Below, in pieces: positions 24,323 to 34,337 of a stretch of DNA of 64,000 nucleotides (position 1 is its first letter; every line of letters begins with the position of its first letter). The DNA lies in contig NZ_CP036295.1 of the NCBI RefSeq assembly GCF_004801255.1, positions 2,182,001 through 2,246,000 on the forward strand. Direction: 5' to 3'. Position numbers and translations under genes: made by a program. The notes beneath the pieces were generated by a model, which saw nothing but the letters and a program-made list of their open reading frames with translations, did no database searches and had not been told where the DNA came from. Origin of the DNA: Desulfovibrio desulfuricans. GTDB lineage: Bacteria > Desulfobacterota > Desulfovibrionia > Desulfovibrionales > Desulfovibrionaceae.

Positions 24323-24475
24323 ATTCTCATCGCATCAGCCCCAGTTTTTATCTATCCCTATATATAAAATTCTCGCTAGCTATTTTTTCTGAGCCGGAGT
24401 ATTCTGTTACTCAAAGGCATGCACCCGCGCATAAAACGCTTATGTTGCAAGCCCAATCCTGCCCCAAGGATTTTC

Positions 24476-25837
24476 ATGCGAATACTTCCATTTTCTCCGC
24501 ATCAGCCCCTTATAGAACTGGACACTCACGATGCCGTGTGGGAATGGCATGTACGCTCTGATCAGCTCTACTTCAGCCAGGGGGCGCAGCGCATACTTGG
24601 CCTGGAGAGACAGCCGCGTTGCATGGAGGACTTTCTTTCCGCCTGCCAGGAGGAAAAACGGGAGTGCCTGCAGCTGTCCTTGCAGACATTTATTGAAGGA
24701 CACATCGGCGCGTATGTAGAATTGGGCTTTCCGCTCAAAACCGTTGAGGCGCGCACCCAGCTGGTAACGCTCGCGCGCAACGGACTGGGCCGGGCCGAGC
24801 GGGTGGTGGGCTGCATAAGCGCCGTTGAACGGCAATCTGCCAATCTTTTGCCGTCAGCACGGTTTTCCATGCTGCAGCTCCCCACGCCGCACGCAACGCA
24901 GGACCATGCCCGCCTCATGCTGGCGCTCAATGCTTCCGGCGACGGCCTGTGGGACTGGGACGCAGTTACAAACGCCGTTTATTACAGCCCCCGCTACATC
25001 GAAATGCTGGGCTACACCCCCGAGACGTTTCCGGCGACCCTGAAATCGTGGGAAGAAAAAATCCACCCCGAAGACTACGCGCATGTGGTGCCCATTCAAA
25101 AAGACATCATCGCCTCGCCTGCGCACGGCGACACCTTTGAATGCACCTACCGCATGCGCAGGGCGGACGGTACCTGGGCCTGGATTCTCGGGCGCGGCAA
25201 CGTCACGCAAAGAGATACCAGCGGCCAGGCCACCCGCGTGGTGGGCCTGCACACCGACATCAGCGCCAGCCAGGCCGACAGGGCGCACCTTGAAGACCTT
25301 GTGCGCAACGATCCGCTAACCGGGCTGCGCAGCCGCACGTTTTTTACCATGGCTGTTGATGACATGGAGCAGCGGGCCGTACGGCCTGTGGGGGTGCTAG
25401 CTGCCGACATCAACGGGCTCAAGATGATCAACGACCACCTCGGCCACGAGGAGGGCAATGCCGTGCTCTGTCAGGCGGCCCTGCTGCTTCGCGGCGGTAT
25501 TGATTCCGAAGCCTGCGTGGCGCGCATGAGCGGCGATGAGTACGCGGTGCTCTTGCCCGGCTGCAACCAGCAGACCATGGCCGAAATCGTGTTTACACTT
25601 ATGCGCCGCTTTGACCAGCATAACGAAAACCTGGGGCACACCCCTGTACTGCTGGCCTTAGGCTCGGCATGCGCCGAAAACATGCAGACCACCATCGCCG
25701 CTGCCATGGTGGAGGCGGACAGAAGCATGCTGCGCCACAAGCTTACTACAAGAACAAAAACACGGCAGCAGATCAAAACATGGATCGAAAACCGCACCAA
25801 TACCAGGGTTTCCTTGAACGATAGCCGGTACCTGTAA
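24476..25837 (+). CDS. PAS-domain diguanylate cyclase
   Basis: 453 residues from the ATG at 24476 (AAGGA upstream). An N-terminal PAS-like region (about 10-125) is followed by a clear PAS_3 domain with PAC (about 150-270, GLWDWDAVTNAVYYSPRYIEMLGY) and a GGDEF domain (about 285-440). The catalytic signature reads MSGDEYAVLL instead of GGDEF, a variant that can still be active. No RxxD inhibitory site is visible. It lacks membrane helices, so it senses a cytoplasmic cue. Confidence 0.85.
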   Translation: MRILPFSPHQPLIELDTHDAVWEWHVRSDQLYFSQGAQRILGLERQPRCMEDFLSACQEEKRECLQLSLQTFIEGHIGAYVELGFPLKTVEARTQLVTLARNGLGRAERVVGCISAVERQSANLLPSARFSMLQLPTPHATQDHARLMLALNASGDGLWDWDAVTNAVYYSPRYIEMLGYTPETFPATLKSWEEKIHPEDYAHVVPIQKDIIASPAHGDTFECTYRMRRADGTWAWILGRGNVTQRDTSGQATRVVGLHTDISASQADRAHLEDLVRNDPLTGLRSRTFFTMAVDDMEQRAVRPVGVLAADINGLKMINDHLGHEEGNAVLCQAALLLRGGIDSEACVARMSGDEYAVLLPGCNQQTMAEIVFTLMRRFDQHNENLGHTPVLLALGSACAENMQTTIAAAMVEADRSMLRHKLTTRTKTRQQIKTWIENRTNTRVSLNDSRYL

Positions 25838-25915
25838 CGCAGCACCCCCTACGCGGGGCGCCCGCCGCCGCCCCATGCCCTTGACGCACGGCTGGCTTTA
25901 CGCCAAAGTATTCGC

Positions 25916-27082
25916 ATGTCGGAAGATAACCCTCCCCCTACGCAGGCCCACGGCTCTGCCACAGGAACAAGCACCCATGCCGTGCTTGAACAGCCTATGG
26001 TGCAAGAGACCGAAAGCGGCCAAAAGTTGTTACAGTTCCTGCAAAGGCGGCTGAACCTGCCCCCCACCCTGCTTCACCGCTGGGTGCGCACTGGTCAGGT
26101 GCGCATTAACGGCAGCCGGTGCAAACCCTTTGCTCGCGTACAGGCTGGCGACATCGTCCGCCTGCCTCCCTTTGCCTTTAAACTGGCGGAAACAGGCACC
26201 ACACCAGGCGATCCGCAGGCCCCGATCAACGAGTCCGCCTCAAACAATGCCGGTTCGCCCCCCTTGCCGCCCATGATCGGCACGGACGGATACCTGTGGG
26301 CCTTCAACAAGCCTGCGGGGCTGCCCACGCATCCCGGCACCGGGCATGAGGACAGCCTCAGCTCACGCCTTGCCGCCTATTTTGCCGATGCGCCGTTCCG
26401 GCCCGTGCCCGTGCACCGGCTGGACAAGGAGACCTCTGGCGTTTTGCTGGTGGCGGCCTCTTTCGAGGCGCTGGCCAAGGCTCAGGAGGCGCTGCGCGCA
26501 GGCGCGCTGGCCAAGGAATACGTGGTCTGGGTGCAAGGGGCCTGGCCCTATGAGGAAACACAGCTTCTGCGCCATTTTTTGCGCAAGGACAGCGCCCAGG
26601 GCTATGAAAAGGTACGCATTGCCGCGCCGGGCGAGGCCAACAGCCGCGAGGCCCTCTGCCTGGTGCGCCCCCTGCGCGTCGCGCAGAGCCAAAGCCTGCT
26701 GCTCGTGCGCCTGCTGACAGGCCGCACGCACCAGATACGCGTACAGCTGGCGGCCATGGGGCATCCCGTGCTGGGCGACCCCAAGTACGGGGCCGCGCCG
26801 CGCCGCCATGTGCCGCGGGGGGCTTACGCTCTGCCCGCCCCTGCCCGCGCCGGCGGAGCGGACAAAAAAAATCCGCAACCGGAAGGCCTGATGCTGCACG
26901 CCCTGCGCGTGACCATGCCATGCGGCCGCATTTTTTCGTGCCTGCCGTCCTGGGTTGGCGAACATGCGCTGACCGACTTGCCCGATCCTGTTGCGACCGC
27001 ATCCGCCCCGCAGCACGGGGACGGGTGTGGGGCCTTCCCTTTGGCGGAACAAAGTGCTACTAATAAGTTTTTACGCCAGTAA
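25916..27082 (+). CDS. RluA-family pseudouridine synthase with S4 domain
   Basis: 388 residues: S4-like RNA-binding domain at about 32-90 and a pseudouridine synthase domain with HRLDKETSG (catalytic D170), TGRTHQIRVQLA and HPVLGDPKYG. These enzymes modify uridines in 23S rRNA or tRNA; RluC/RluD-type specificity cannot be assigned. Both ends carry extra low-complexity residues (about 30 at the N-terminus). No clear ribosome-binding site is seen before the chosen ATG, so the true start could be further in. Confidence 0.88.
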   Translation: MSEDNPPPTQAHGSATGTSTHAVLEQPMVQETESGQKLLQFLQRRLNLPPTLLHRWVRTGQVRINGSRCKPFARVQAGDIVRLPPFAFKLAETGTTPGDPQAPINESASNNAGSPPLPPMIGTDGYLWAFNKPAGLPTHPGTGHEDSLSSRLAAYFADAPFRPVPVHRLDKETSGVLLVAASFEALAKAQEALRAGALAKEYVVWVQGAWPYEETQLLRHFLRKDSAQGYEKVRIAAPGEANSREALCLVRPLRVAQSQSLLLVRLLTGRTHQIRVQLAAMGHPVLGDPKYGAAPRRHVPRGAYALPAPARAGGADKKNPQPEGLMLHALRVTMPCGRIFSCLPSWVGEHALTDLPDPVATASAPQHGDGCGAFPLAEQSATNKFLRQ

Positions 27083-27272
27083 AAGCCGTCATAAAACCCA
27101 ACTGTCACTGGCCGCCAGGGCAATTTGCCCGGCGATGCACGCCAGACGCCGCAGATAGCACAGCGCTTCGTGGCGCTTTCCTTCTGTCGGAGCGCAAGGC
27201 CCCATGACGGCGCACTCCGCTTCACGCACGCAATCTCGCCTGGGCTGCCCAGGCGCACACTAAGGTATTCCC

Positions 27273-28640
27273 ATGGCAGATACATTGCCCCGCGTCATTC
27301 TGGTGGGCCGCCCCAATGTGGGCAAGTCCACCCTGTTCAACAGGCTTATCCGCAGCAACCGGGCCATCACCCATGACCGGCCCGGCATCACCCGGGACCG
27401 CATGGACGGCGTAGTACGCCGCAGGGACACCCCGGTCTTTGGCATTGTGGATACGGGCGGCATCACCCTTGACGCCCATGCCGCCGTGGTGGAAGGCCCC
27501 GAGGGCATCCGCGGCTTTGAGCGCGACATACTTGCGCAAACCGAGGTGGCTCTTGTCAATGCCGCAGCCGTAGCCTTTGTGGTTGACGGACGCGACGGCC
27601 TGCTGCCGCTGGACGAGCACCTAGCGGCCCATATACGCCGCAAGGGCCTGCCCACACTCTGCGTGGTCAACAAGGTCGACGGCGTGGAACGCGAAGACGA
27701 GTACATGGCCGAATTCCACGCGCTGGGCTTTCCCCTGCTGGCGGTCTCCGCCGAGCACGGGCACAACATCACTGCCCTGGTGGAAGAACTGGTAGCAATG
27801 CTGCCCGAAAAGACCTCCACCGAGCCACCGGCCCCGCCGACCCTCAAGCTGGCCATGCTGGGCCGCCCCAACGCGGGCAAATCATCGCTCATCAACGCCA
27901 TTTCGGGCACGAAGCGCATGATCGTTTCCGACGTGGCGGGCACCACCCGCGACAGCGTGGACGTGCGCTTTCGTCACGGCGACCGCGACTACGTATTTGT
28001 GGATACGGCCGGCGTCCGACGCCGCACCAAGATTACCGACAGCGTGGAAAAATACTCCGTCAACTCGGCCATCAAGTCGAGCACCAAGGCCGACGTGACC
28101 CTGCTGACCCTCGACGCCGCCGAAGGCGTGAGCCAGCAGGACAAGCGCCTCATGGACATGCTCAATACACGCAAGACGCCCTTTATGGTGCTGATCAACA
28201 AATGCGACCTGGCCCCCCGCGAATCGCTGGACAGGCTCAAAAAGAACGTGGCCGAGATGCTGGCCTTCTGCCCGCATGTGCCGATTTTGAACGTCTCCGC
28301 CCTCAAGGGGACGGGGCTGAAAAAAATTCTGTCTCTGGCGGCGCAGATTCACGAAGAATGCAGCATGCGCGTCCCCACTGGCAAGCTCAACCGCGCCATG
28401 GAAGAAGTGCTCGACAAGCACCAGCCCCCCGTGGTCAAACGCGTGCGGGCCAAGTTCTTTTACCTTACCCAGGCAGAAACCGCGCCGCCGACCTTTGTGT
28501 GCTTTGTGAGCGACGCCGACCGCGTGCCCGAAAGCTATACCCGCTATCTCGAACGCGCGCTGCGCAAGATATTTGGCATCACCCATGCCCCCATGCGCCT
28601 GCACCTGCGCTCAAGCCACAAGAAAAAATCAGAAAAATAG
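27273..28640 (+). CDS. der: Ribosome-assembly GTPase Der (EngA)
   Basis: 455 residues with two Era-type GTPase domains: GRPNVGKS and DTGG in the first (about 4-170), GRPNAGKS, DTAG and NKCD in the second (about 190-360), then a KH-like domain. Der acts in maturation of the 50S subunit. Start MADTLPRV has AAGG upstream. A GC-rich hairpin follows 9 bases after the stop and the tRNA-Sec gene lies convergent beyond it. Confidence 0.96.
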   Translation: MADTLPRVILVGRPNVGKSTLFNRLIRSNRAITHDRPGITRDRMDGVVRRRDTPVFGIVDTGGITLDAHAAVVEGPEGIRGFERDILAQTEVALVNAAAVAFVVDGRDGLLPLDEHLAAHIRRKGLPTLCVVNKVDGVEREDEYMAEFHALGFPLLAVSAEHGHNITALVEELVAMLPEKTSTEPPAPPTLKLAMLGRPNAGKSSLINAISGTKRMIVSDVAGTTRDSVDVRFRHGDRDYVFVDTAGVRRRTKITDSVEKYSVNSAIKSSTKADVTLLTLDAAEGVSQQDKRLMDMLNTRKTPFMVLINKCDLAPRESLDRLKKNVAEMLAFCPHVPILNVSALKGTGLKKILSLAAQIHEECSMRVPTGKLNRAMEEVLDKHQPPVVKRVRAKFFYLTQAETAPPTFVCFVSDADRVPESYTRYLERALRKIFGITHAPMRLHLRSSHKKKSEK

Positions 28641-28649
28641 CAACAACAG

Positions 28650-28677
28650 GGGGCCAGCCTGACAACAGGCTGGCCCC
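28650..28677. terminator. Hairpin between der and tRNA-Sec
   Basis: A perfect 12-bp stem, GGGGCCAGCCTG with CAGGCTGGCCCC, closes an ACAA loop. It separates the convergent der and selC genes; no T-run is present on the plus side. Confidence 0.7.
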
Positions 28678-28765
28678 TAACTGAACAGCGCCGACGCGCG
28701 CGGCAAAAAAAGCCCCGGACAAGCCGGGAAAAAATATGCCCGCAGGCAAACATACTGTTATGTAA

Positions 28766-28859
28766 TGGCGGAGACGTATAGGGGTCGAACCTACCACAGA
28801 CCGCAAGGCCTGCCACCGGTTTTGAAGACCGGGCGCCACACCGGTGACGAAACGTCTCC
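28766..28859 (-). tRNA. selC: Selenocysteine tRNA (anticodon TCA)
   Basis: On the minus strand a 94-base tRNA folds with an 8-bp acceptor stem GGAGACGT/ACGTCTCC, encoded CCA at 28766-28768, discriminator G, anticodon loop CTTCAAA (TCA), a GGTTCGACC T loop, and a long extra arm. The 8-bp acceptor stem and long variable arm are hallmarks of tRNA-Sec and exclude an ordinary suppressor. The cell can therefore insert selenocysteine at UGA, which bears on the gene at 8149-8346. selA and selB are not in the window. Confidence 0.97.
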
Positions 28860-29002
28860 GCATGGGCGCACCATAGGGTAAAAGCCCGCCGCCCGCAAGG
28901 GGGCGCGAGCAGCCGCCTGGCGCCGCAGGGCGCTGAAAGCCGCAGGGGGCGGGCTGCGCCGGGCCAACAGGCAACACTGACTCTTGCACGGTTATTGCTC
29001 CA

Positions 29003-29119
29003 TTGCCAATCACATTTTGTGCATTATATTGAACAAGGCAGGCTCAGCCGAAACGCCTGCAACAATGGGCCGCAAATGCTTACGAACATTTGACACCGCC
29101 CGCATGCAGGTAGTATTTT
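29003..29119 (+). promoter_or_regulatory. Two possible promoters for ftsH
   Basis: The gap 28860-29190 holds two sigma-70-like pairs: TTGCCA (29003-29008) with TATATT (29025-29030) at 16 bases, and TTGACA (29090-29095) with TATTTT (29114-29119) at 18 bases. Either would give a leader of 65 to 155 bases for ftsH. No heat-shock-type element was recognised. Confidence 0.45.
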
Positions 29120-29190
29120 GGTAGCTGTGCTGGCCATATATCCGGCCTGGCCGTGCGCCCCCGCGCGCGGAAAACGTAACGGAGGCAGTG

Positions 29191-31176
29191 TTGAATCAGA
29201 TAAGTCGCAACCTGATGCTATGGGCAATAATTGTCCTGGCGATGGTCATGCTTTTCAATATGTTCCAGCAGCCGCAGGGGATAACCCAGCGGGTGCCCTA
29301 CTCGGATTTTCTCAGTCAGGTGGACAACGGGCAGCTTTTGTCCGTGACCATTCAGGGCCATACGCTTACCGGCAGAACCTCTGACGGCAAGACTGTGCAA
29401 TCGTATGCACCGCAGGATCTCGGTCTGGTAAACCGCCTTATTGAAAAAAAGGTCGAGGTAAAGGCCGAACCGCCTGAAGAGCAACCCTGGTATATGACCC
29501 TGCTGGTTTCGTGGTTTCCCATGCTGCTGCTCGTGGGCGTGTGGATTTTCTTTATGCGCCAGATGCAGGGGGGCGGCGGCAAGGCCATGAGCTTTGGCCG
29601 CTCGCGCGCGCGCCTGCTCAATCAGGACAGCGCCCGCGTTACCTTTGCCGACGTGGCCGGCGTTGACGAAGCCAAGGACGAACTGTCGGAAGTGGTGGAA
29701 TTTCTTTCCAACCCCAAAAAGTTTACGCGTCTTGGCGGGCGCATCCCCAAGGGCGTGCTGCTCGTGGGCCCTCCCGGCACGGGTAAAACCCTGCTGGCGC
29801 GAGCCGTTGCGGGCGAGGCCGGGGTTCCCTTCTTTTCCATCTCCGGCTCTGATTTTGTTGAAATGTTTGTGGGCGTGGGCGCTTCGCGCGTGCGCGACCT
29901 CTTTGTGCAGGGCAAAAAAAACGCTCCCTGCCTCATATTTATTGACGAAATTGACGCTGTTGGCCGCCAGCGCGGCGCTGGCCTCGGCGGCGGACATGAC
30001 GAACGCGAGCAGACTCTGAACCAGCTGCTGGTGGAAATGGACGGCTTTGAAAGCAACGAGGGCGTTATCCTTATTGCCGCCACCAACCGCCCCGACGTTC
30101 TTGACCCTGCCCTGCTGCGCCCTGGCCGCTTTGACCGTCAGGTTATGGTTCCCACGCCCGACCTGCGCGGCCGCCGCCGTATCCTTGAAGTGCACACCAA
30201 GCGTACGCCCCTTGCTGGCGACGTGGATCTGGAAGTGCTGGCTCGCGGTACACCGGGCTTCTCCGGCGCGGATCTGGAAAATCTGGTCAACGAGGCTGCC
30301 CTTCAGGCCGCCAAGCTCAATCAGGACCGTCTGGACATGCGCGACTTCGAGTATGCCAAGGACAAAGTTCTCATGGGTCGCGAGCGCCGCAGTCTTATCC
30401 TCTCCGAGGAAGAAAAGCGCATCACCGCCTACCATGAAGGCGGCCACGCTCTTGCGGCCCGCCTGTTGCCCGGCTCAGACCCTGTGCACAAGGTCACCAT
30501 CATCCCGCGTGGCCGTGCCCTGGGCGTTACCATGCAGCTGCCGGAAGAAGACCGCCACGGCTACTCCCGCACGTTCCTGCGCAACAACCTTGTGGTGCTG
30601 CTGGGCGGTCGCGTGGCGGAAGAAATCATTTTTGAAGACATAACCACCGGCGCTTCCAACGACATCGAGCGTGTCACCCGCATGGCCCGCAAGATGGTGT
30701 GCGAATGGGGCATGAGCGAAGCCGTGGGCACGCTTGCCATCGGCGAAACCGGTGAAGAAGTATTTATCGGCCGCGAGTGGGTGCAGAATAAAAACTTCAG
30801 CGAAGACACCGCCCGTCTGGTCGACTCGGAAGTAAAGCGCATTGTGGAAGACGCGCACAGCCGCTGCCGCAAGCTGCTTGAGGAAAACCTTGACGCCCTG
30901 CACCGCATTGCCAAGGCCCTGCTTGACCGCGAGACCATCACGGGCAATGACCTTGAGCTGCTGATGAACAACCAGGAGCTGCCCCCCATGGACAGCAACG
31001 GAAAGCCAGCGACCACCAACGCCAAGGCCTCCAAAACCGCCAAACCCGGAGCGGACTTTGTCATTGAGCCCGACACCGACGCTCAGGTGGAAAAGCAACC
31101 CGACGGCGCAGCTTCTGACTCTACTGCCGGTTCAACAGAAACTGGCCGGAACAGCAGTAACGAAAATGACCGATAG
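29191..31176 (+). CDS. ftsH: ATP-dependent zinc metalloprotease FtsH
   Basis: 661 residues. GGAGG at 29181-29185 is 5 bases from the TTG at 29191 but only 2 from the GTG at 29188, so TTG is preferred; it also gives the family-like start [11 protein letters not shown]. Two membrane helices (about 8-24 and 102-122) flank a periplasmic domain; the AAA+ module has GPPGTGKT, Walker [10 protein letters not shown] and the SRH; the protease site is HEGGH. FtsH degrades membrane and regulatory proteins. The folP start overlaps its end by 11 bases. Confidence 0.96.
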   Translation: MNQISRNLMLWAIIVLAMVMLFNMFQQPQGITQRVPYSDFLSQVDNGQLLSVTIQGHTLTGRTSDGKTVQSYAPQDLGLVNRLIEKKVEVKAEPPEEQPWYMTLLVSWFPMLLLVGVWIFFMRQMQGGGGKAMSFGRSRARLLNQDSARVTFADVAGVDEAKDELSEVVEFLSNPKKFTRLGGRIPKGVLLVGPPGTGKTLLARAVAGEAGVPFFSISGSDFVEMFVGVGASRVRDLFVQGKKNAPCLIFIDEIDAVGRQRGAGLGGGHDEREQTLNQLLVEMDGFESNEGVILIAATNRPDVLDPALLRPGRFDRQVMVPTPDLRGRRRILEVHTKRTPLAGDVDLEVLARGTPGFSGADLENLVNEAALQAAKLNQDRLDMRDFEYAKDKVLMGRERRSLILSEEEKRITAYHEGGHALAARLLPGSDPVHKVTIIPRGRALGVTMQLPEEDRHGYSRTFLRNNLVVLLGGRVAEEIIFEDITTGASNDIERVTRMARKMVCEWGMSEAVGTLAIGETGEEVFIGREWVQNKNFSEDTARLVDSEVKRIVEDAHSRCRKLLEENLDALHRIAKALLDRETITGNDLELLMNNQELPPMDSNGKPATTNAKASKTAKPGADFVIEPDTDAQVEKQPDGAASDSTAGSTETGRNSSNENDR

Positions 31177-32044
31177 CAATTGCCACGTCTCTCCTTGCGG
31201 GAGCGCAGGCTGGCATATTCTTGGGGGGCGGGCGTTAAAGACGCCCTCCCCCTTTGGCGTTATGGGCATAGTAAACCTGACGCCCGACTCCTTTTATGAC
31301 GGCGGCCGCCACAACGGCCCCTTGCCCGGCATCAGCCATGCCCTGTCCCTGCTTGATCAGGGAGCGGACATTCTTGACCTTGGGGCGGAATCGTCCCGCC
31401 CAGGCGCCGCCGAGCTGCCGCCCCAGCAGGAAACGGAACGTCTGCTGCCGATCCTCGCCGGGTTGCGTCGCGCCGCTCCCGGAGCCGTGGTCTCCGTCGA
31501 CACCTATCATGCAGCCACCGCAGCAACCGTGCTGAACATGGGGGCGGCCATCATCAACGATATTTCCGCCTGCGCCTTTGACCCGGCGCTGCTGGACGTG
31601 CTCGTGCAGTACAAACCCGGTTATGTGCTCATGCACAGTCAGGGGCGACCGCAAACCATGCAGCACAACCCGCAGTACACCGATGTGCGCCGCGAGGTGC
31701 TGCAGTTTTTTGAGCGCGAGATGTCGCGCCTGGTGCGAGCCGGGCTGCCGGAAAACCGCATAATTCTTGACCCCGGCATAGGCTTTGGCAAAACGCTTGA
31801 GCACAACCTTGCCCTGCTGGCACATCCCCAAGACTGGCTCTCCCTTGGGCGGCCCGTGCTTATGGCGCTTTCCATGAAATCCGTTTTTGGCGGCCTTCTG
31901 GGCCTGCCGCCGCAGCAGCGGGGTCTGGCCACCGCCACCGCCACCGCCATACTGCGCGAAAAGGGTATTTACTGGCATAGGGTGCATGATGTGGCGGCCG
32001 CCCGCCAGGCCATGACTGTGGCCATGGCGTTGCGGGCCTGCTGA
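31166..32044 (+). CDS. folP: Dihydropteroate synthase
   Basis: 292 residues from the ATG at 31166, inside the last codons of ftsH. Signatures are [28 protein letters not shown] and INDISA near the middle, and [10 protein letters not shown]. The enzyme condenses pterin pyrophosphate with p-aminobenzoate in folate synthesis and is the sulfonamide target. An N-terminal extension of about 30 residues precedes the core. ftsH-folP is a conserved pair, here followed by a diguanylate cyclase. Confidence 0.94.
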   Translation: MTDSNCHVSPCGSAGWHILGGRALKTPSPFGVMGIVNLTPDSFYDGGRHNGPLPGISHALSLLDQGADILDLGAESSRPGAAELPPQQETERLLPILAGLRRAAPGAVVSVDTYHAATAATVLNMGAAIINDISACAFDPALLDVLVQYKPGYVLMHSQGRPQTMQHNPQYTDVRREVLQFFEREMSRLVRAGLPENRIILDPGIGFGKTLEHNLALLAHPQDWLSLGRPVLMALSMKSVFGGLLGLPPQQRGLATATATAILREKGIYWHRVHDVAAARQAMTVAMALRAC

Positions 32045-32076
32045 ATATCAACCGTCAACCTAGCGAGCCTGTCTGA

Positions 32077-33417
32077 ATGGTGCGTTTTTTTACAACTCGC
32101 CCTTTTTTCGGCATCTTGCTGTTGACGCTGACAGTAAACCTACTATTGACTTGGGTTTTGGTCGACCGCAAACAGCAGGTCGAACGGGTCAAGCTTGAAA
32201 GCATCGCCCGAGCGCAGCGCGATGCTCTGCACAACGATCTGCACCGCCTTGTCTACAAGGTTGAAACGCTCGGCGCTCTTGCCGTGGACCCTGACGGCCA
32301 TGTTGTGGAATTTGAGCGCGTGGCTGCCGCCCTGCGCGACGACAGCATCGTTCAGGCCTTTGCGCTGGCCCCCGACGGCATCATCAATGCGGTGTTTCCC
32401 TGCGACCCGGCAAACAGCATGCTTGTGGGACAGGACATGCTTTCCGACAGCCTTGGCAGCAACGAGGCCGTCAAGGCGCGCCACGCGCCCCGGCTTACCC
32501 TGGCCGGTCCGGTAACCCTGCCGGACGGGGGGTCAGCCCTTGTGGGGCGCTTGTCCCTGTATCTCAACGATGGGCAGGGCCACGCCAGATACTGGGGCAC
32601 GGCCGCCATTTTTTTGCGCTTTCCCGAGGTGCTGGCCGCCTCCGACCTCTATTTGCTCGGCAACATGAACATGGCCTTTGGTCTGTGGCGCGCCTGCACC
32701 CAACCCGACAAAAAGCGCCTGATCGCCGGCAACATCGAGTCAGAAAGCGGGCCTGTCAGCATCGAAGTGCCGATAAACATCCTCAACGCCAGATGGTTCA
32801 TCCGTGTTGCTTCAAACGAGGCTTGGTACACCTCGCTTGAGACATGGCTTTATGTGGCCCTGAGCATACTTCTGAGCCTGTTTCTCTCTGGTCTTGTGCA
32901 GCGAAACCATGACCTCACCGGCATCCGCACCTATCTTGAAGCAATCGCCTATCGTGACCCCCTTACAGGGGCGCTTAACAGGCGAGGACTGTTTGACGAG
33001 CTGCAGCGCCGTATAACCTCTGCGGCAAAAAGTAAATTCGTATTATATTACATTGACTTAAATAATTTTAAAGCCATCAATGACACCTATGGACATGAGG
33101 CCGGTGACCGAGTATTGCAACTCTTCACAGAGGTCGTGCGCGCGCACGCCCATCTGACCCATGTATTGGGGCGCATCGGGGGCGACGAGTTTATACTTCT
33201 GCTCAGCGGCCCCCCGGTTTCGCAACGCGACGAGGTCGCCTTTGACTGCATGCGCAAGGCTCTTGCCAATGGGTTGCCCTCGCAGAAGATTCCCGGCCCC
33301 ATTACGTTCAGCATGGGACGGGCCGTATACCCTGACGATGCCCAAACAGCGGACGCCCTGCTCTCCTGTGCGGACGCCGCCATGTACCAGGAAAAGGAAC
33401 GCGCAAAAAACGGCTGA
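32077..33417 (+). CDS. Membrane diguanylate cyclase with periplasmic sensor domain
   Basis: 446 residues: a membrane helix at about 9-29, a periplasmic CHASE-like sensor (about 35-250), a second helix (about 256-280), and a GGDEF domain (about 290-445) with the intact RIGGDEF motif. It should make c-di-GMP in response to an outside signal. No RxxD inhibitory site is evident. It sits between folP and the c-di-AMP synthase gene cdaA; the gap of 185 bases to cdaA suggests a separate promoter for the latter. Confidence 0.88.
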   Translation: MVRFFTTRPFFGILLLTLTVNLLLTWVLVDRKQQVERVKLESIARAQRDALHNDLHRLVYKVETLGALAVDPDGHVVEFERVAAALRDDSIVQAFALAPDGIINAVFPCDPANSMLVGQDMLSDSLGSNEAVKARHAPRLTLAGPVTLPDGGSALVGRLSLYLNDGQGHARYWGTAAIFLRFPEVLAASDLYLLGNMNMAFGLWRACTQPDKKRLIAGNIESESGPVSIEVPINILNARWFIRVASNEAWYTSLETWLYVALSILLSLFLSGLVQRNHDLTGIRTYLEAIAYRDPLTGALNRRGLFDELQRRITSAAKSKFVLYYIDLNNFKAINDTYGHEAGDRVLQLFTEVVRAHAHLTHVLGRIGGDEFILLLSGPPVSQRDEVAFDCMRKALANGLPSQKIPGPITFSMGRAVYPDDAQTADALLSCADAAMYQEKERAKNG

Positions 33418-33602
33418 GGCAGACGGACCCGCTAAACGCGGCTCTGCTCCGCACGGGATGCTCGCCCGAGCCGCCGCCTGACAAATGGAGAACATCGCTG
33501 CGCATCACTACGCATGCATGTTGCCCTGCGCTGGCATGTTGCAGTGACACCCCAGACTGTGCGCTGCGGTTGCCCGATACACATTGCTGCAAGGAACACA
33601 CC

Positions 33603-34337
33603 GTGTTTGACCATATTGCCATAGACTGGCGCGACATTATGGACATCGCCGTGGTCAGCATCCTGCTGTACCAGGTCATCCAGATGTTGCGCGGTTCGCG
33701 GGCGCTGACAGTCCTTACGGGGCTGGGCCTGCTGACGCTGCTGTACTTTTTTTCAAACGCCCTGGGGCTCTACACCCTCACATGGCTGCTGCAGCACATC
33801 TTTAGCTCACTGTTCATCCTCATTGTGGTTATCTTTCAGGCCGACATCCGTCAGGCCCTGGGCGAGATGGGCGCACGCCCGATATTTCGACGTTCCAAGC
33901 TCAAAAACGTCGGCGTGGAAGAAGTGGTGACCGCCTGCGTCGAGATGGCCCGCCTGCGTGTGGGCGCGCTGATTGTTATCGAACGCAGCATGCGCCTTGG
34001 CGACATGATCAAACGCGAGGGTGTTCGCGTTGACGCGCAACTGTCGCGTCAGCTGCTCATGAATATCTTTTACCCCAAGGCTCCTCTGCACGACGGCGCG
34101 GTGGTTATCAGCCGAGGCAGAATAACCGCTGCCGCCTGCATACTGCCCCTGGCGGAAGCAAAAGGGCAGAATTTTGGCACACGGCATCGCGCGGCCCTGG
34201 GCATTGCCCGTGAAAGCGACGCCGTGGTGATTGTTGTTTCTGAAGAACGGGGCGAAATTTCCCTGGCGCTCAAGGGCGAGCTTATGCGGGCCCTTGACGC
34301 TGCACGTCTCAGGCAGGTGCTTGATGAAATCCTCTGA
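33603..34337 (+). CDS. cdaA: Diadenylate cyclase CdaA
   Basis: 244 residues from a GTG at 33603 with AAGGAA 7 bases upstream. Three membrane helices (about 10-75) precede the DAC domain, which carries the active-site motifs HDGAVVI and GTRHRAALG. CdaA makes c-di-AMP, which controls potassium and cell-wall homeostasis. Its gene overlaps cdaR, and glmM follows, giving the conserved cdaA-cdaR-glmM order best known from Firmicutes. Confidence 0.95.
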   Translation: MFDHIAIDWRDIMDIAVVSILLYQVIQMLRGSRALTVLTGLGLLTLLYFFSNALGLYTLTWLLQHIFSSLFILIVVIFQADIRQALGEMGARPIFRRSKLKNVGVEEVVTACVEMARLRVGALIVIERSMRLGDMIKREGVRVDAQLSRQLLMNIFYPKAPLHDGAVVISRGRITAAACILPLAEAKGQNFGTRHRAALGIARESDAVVIVVSEERGEISLALKGELMRALDAARLRQVLDEIL

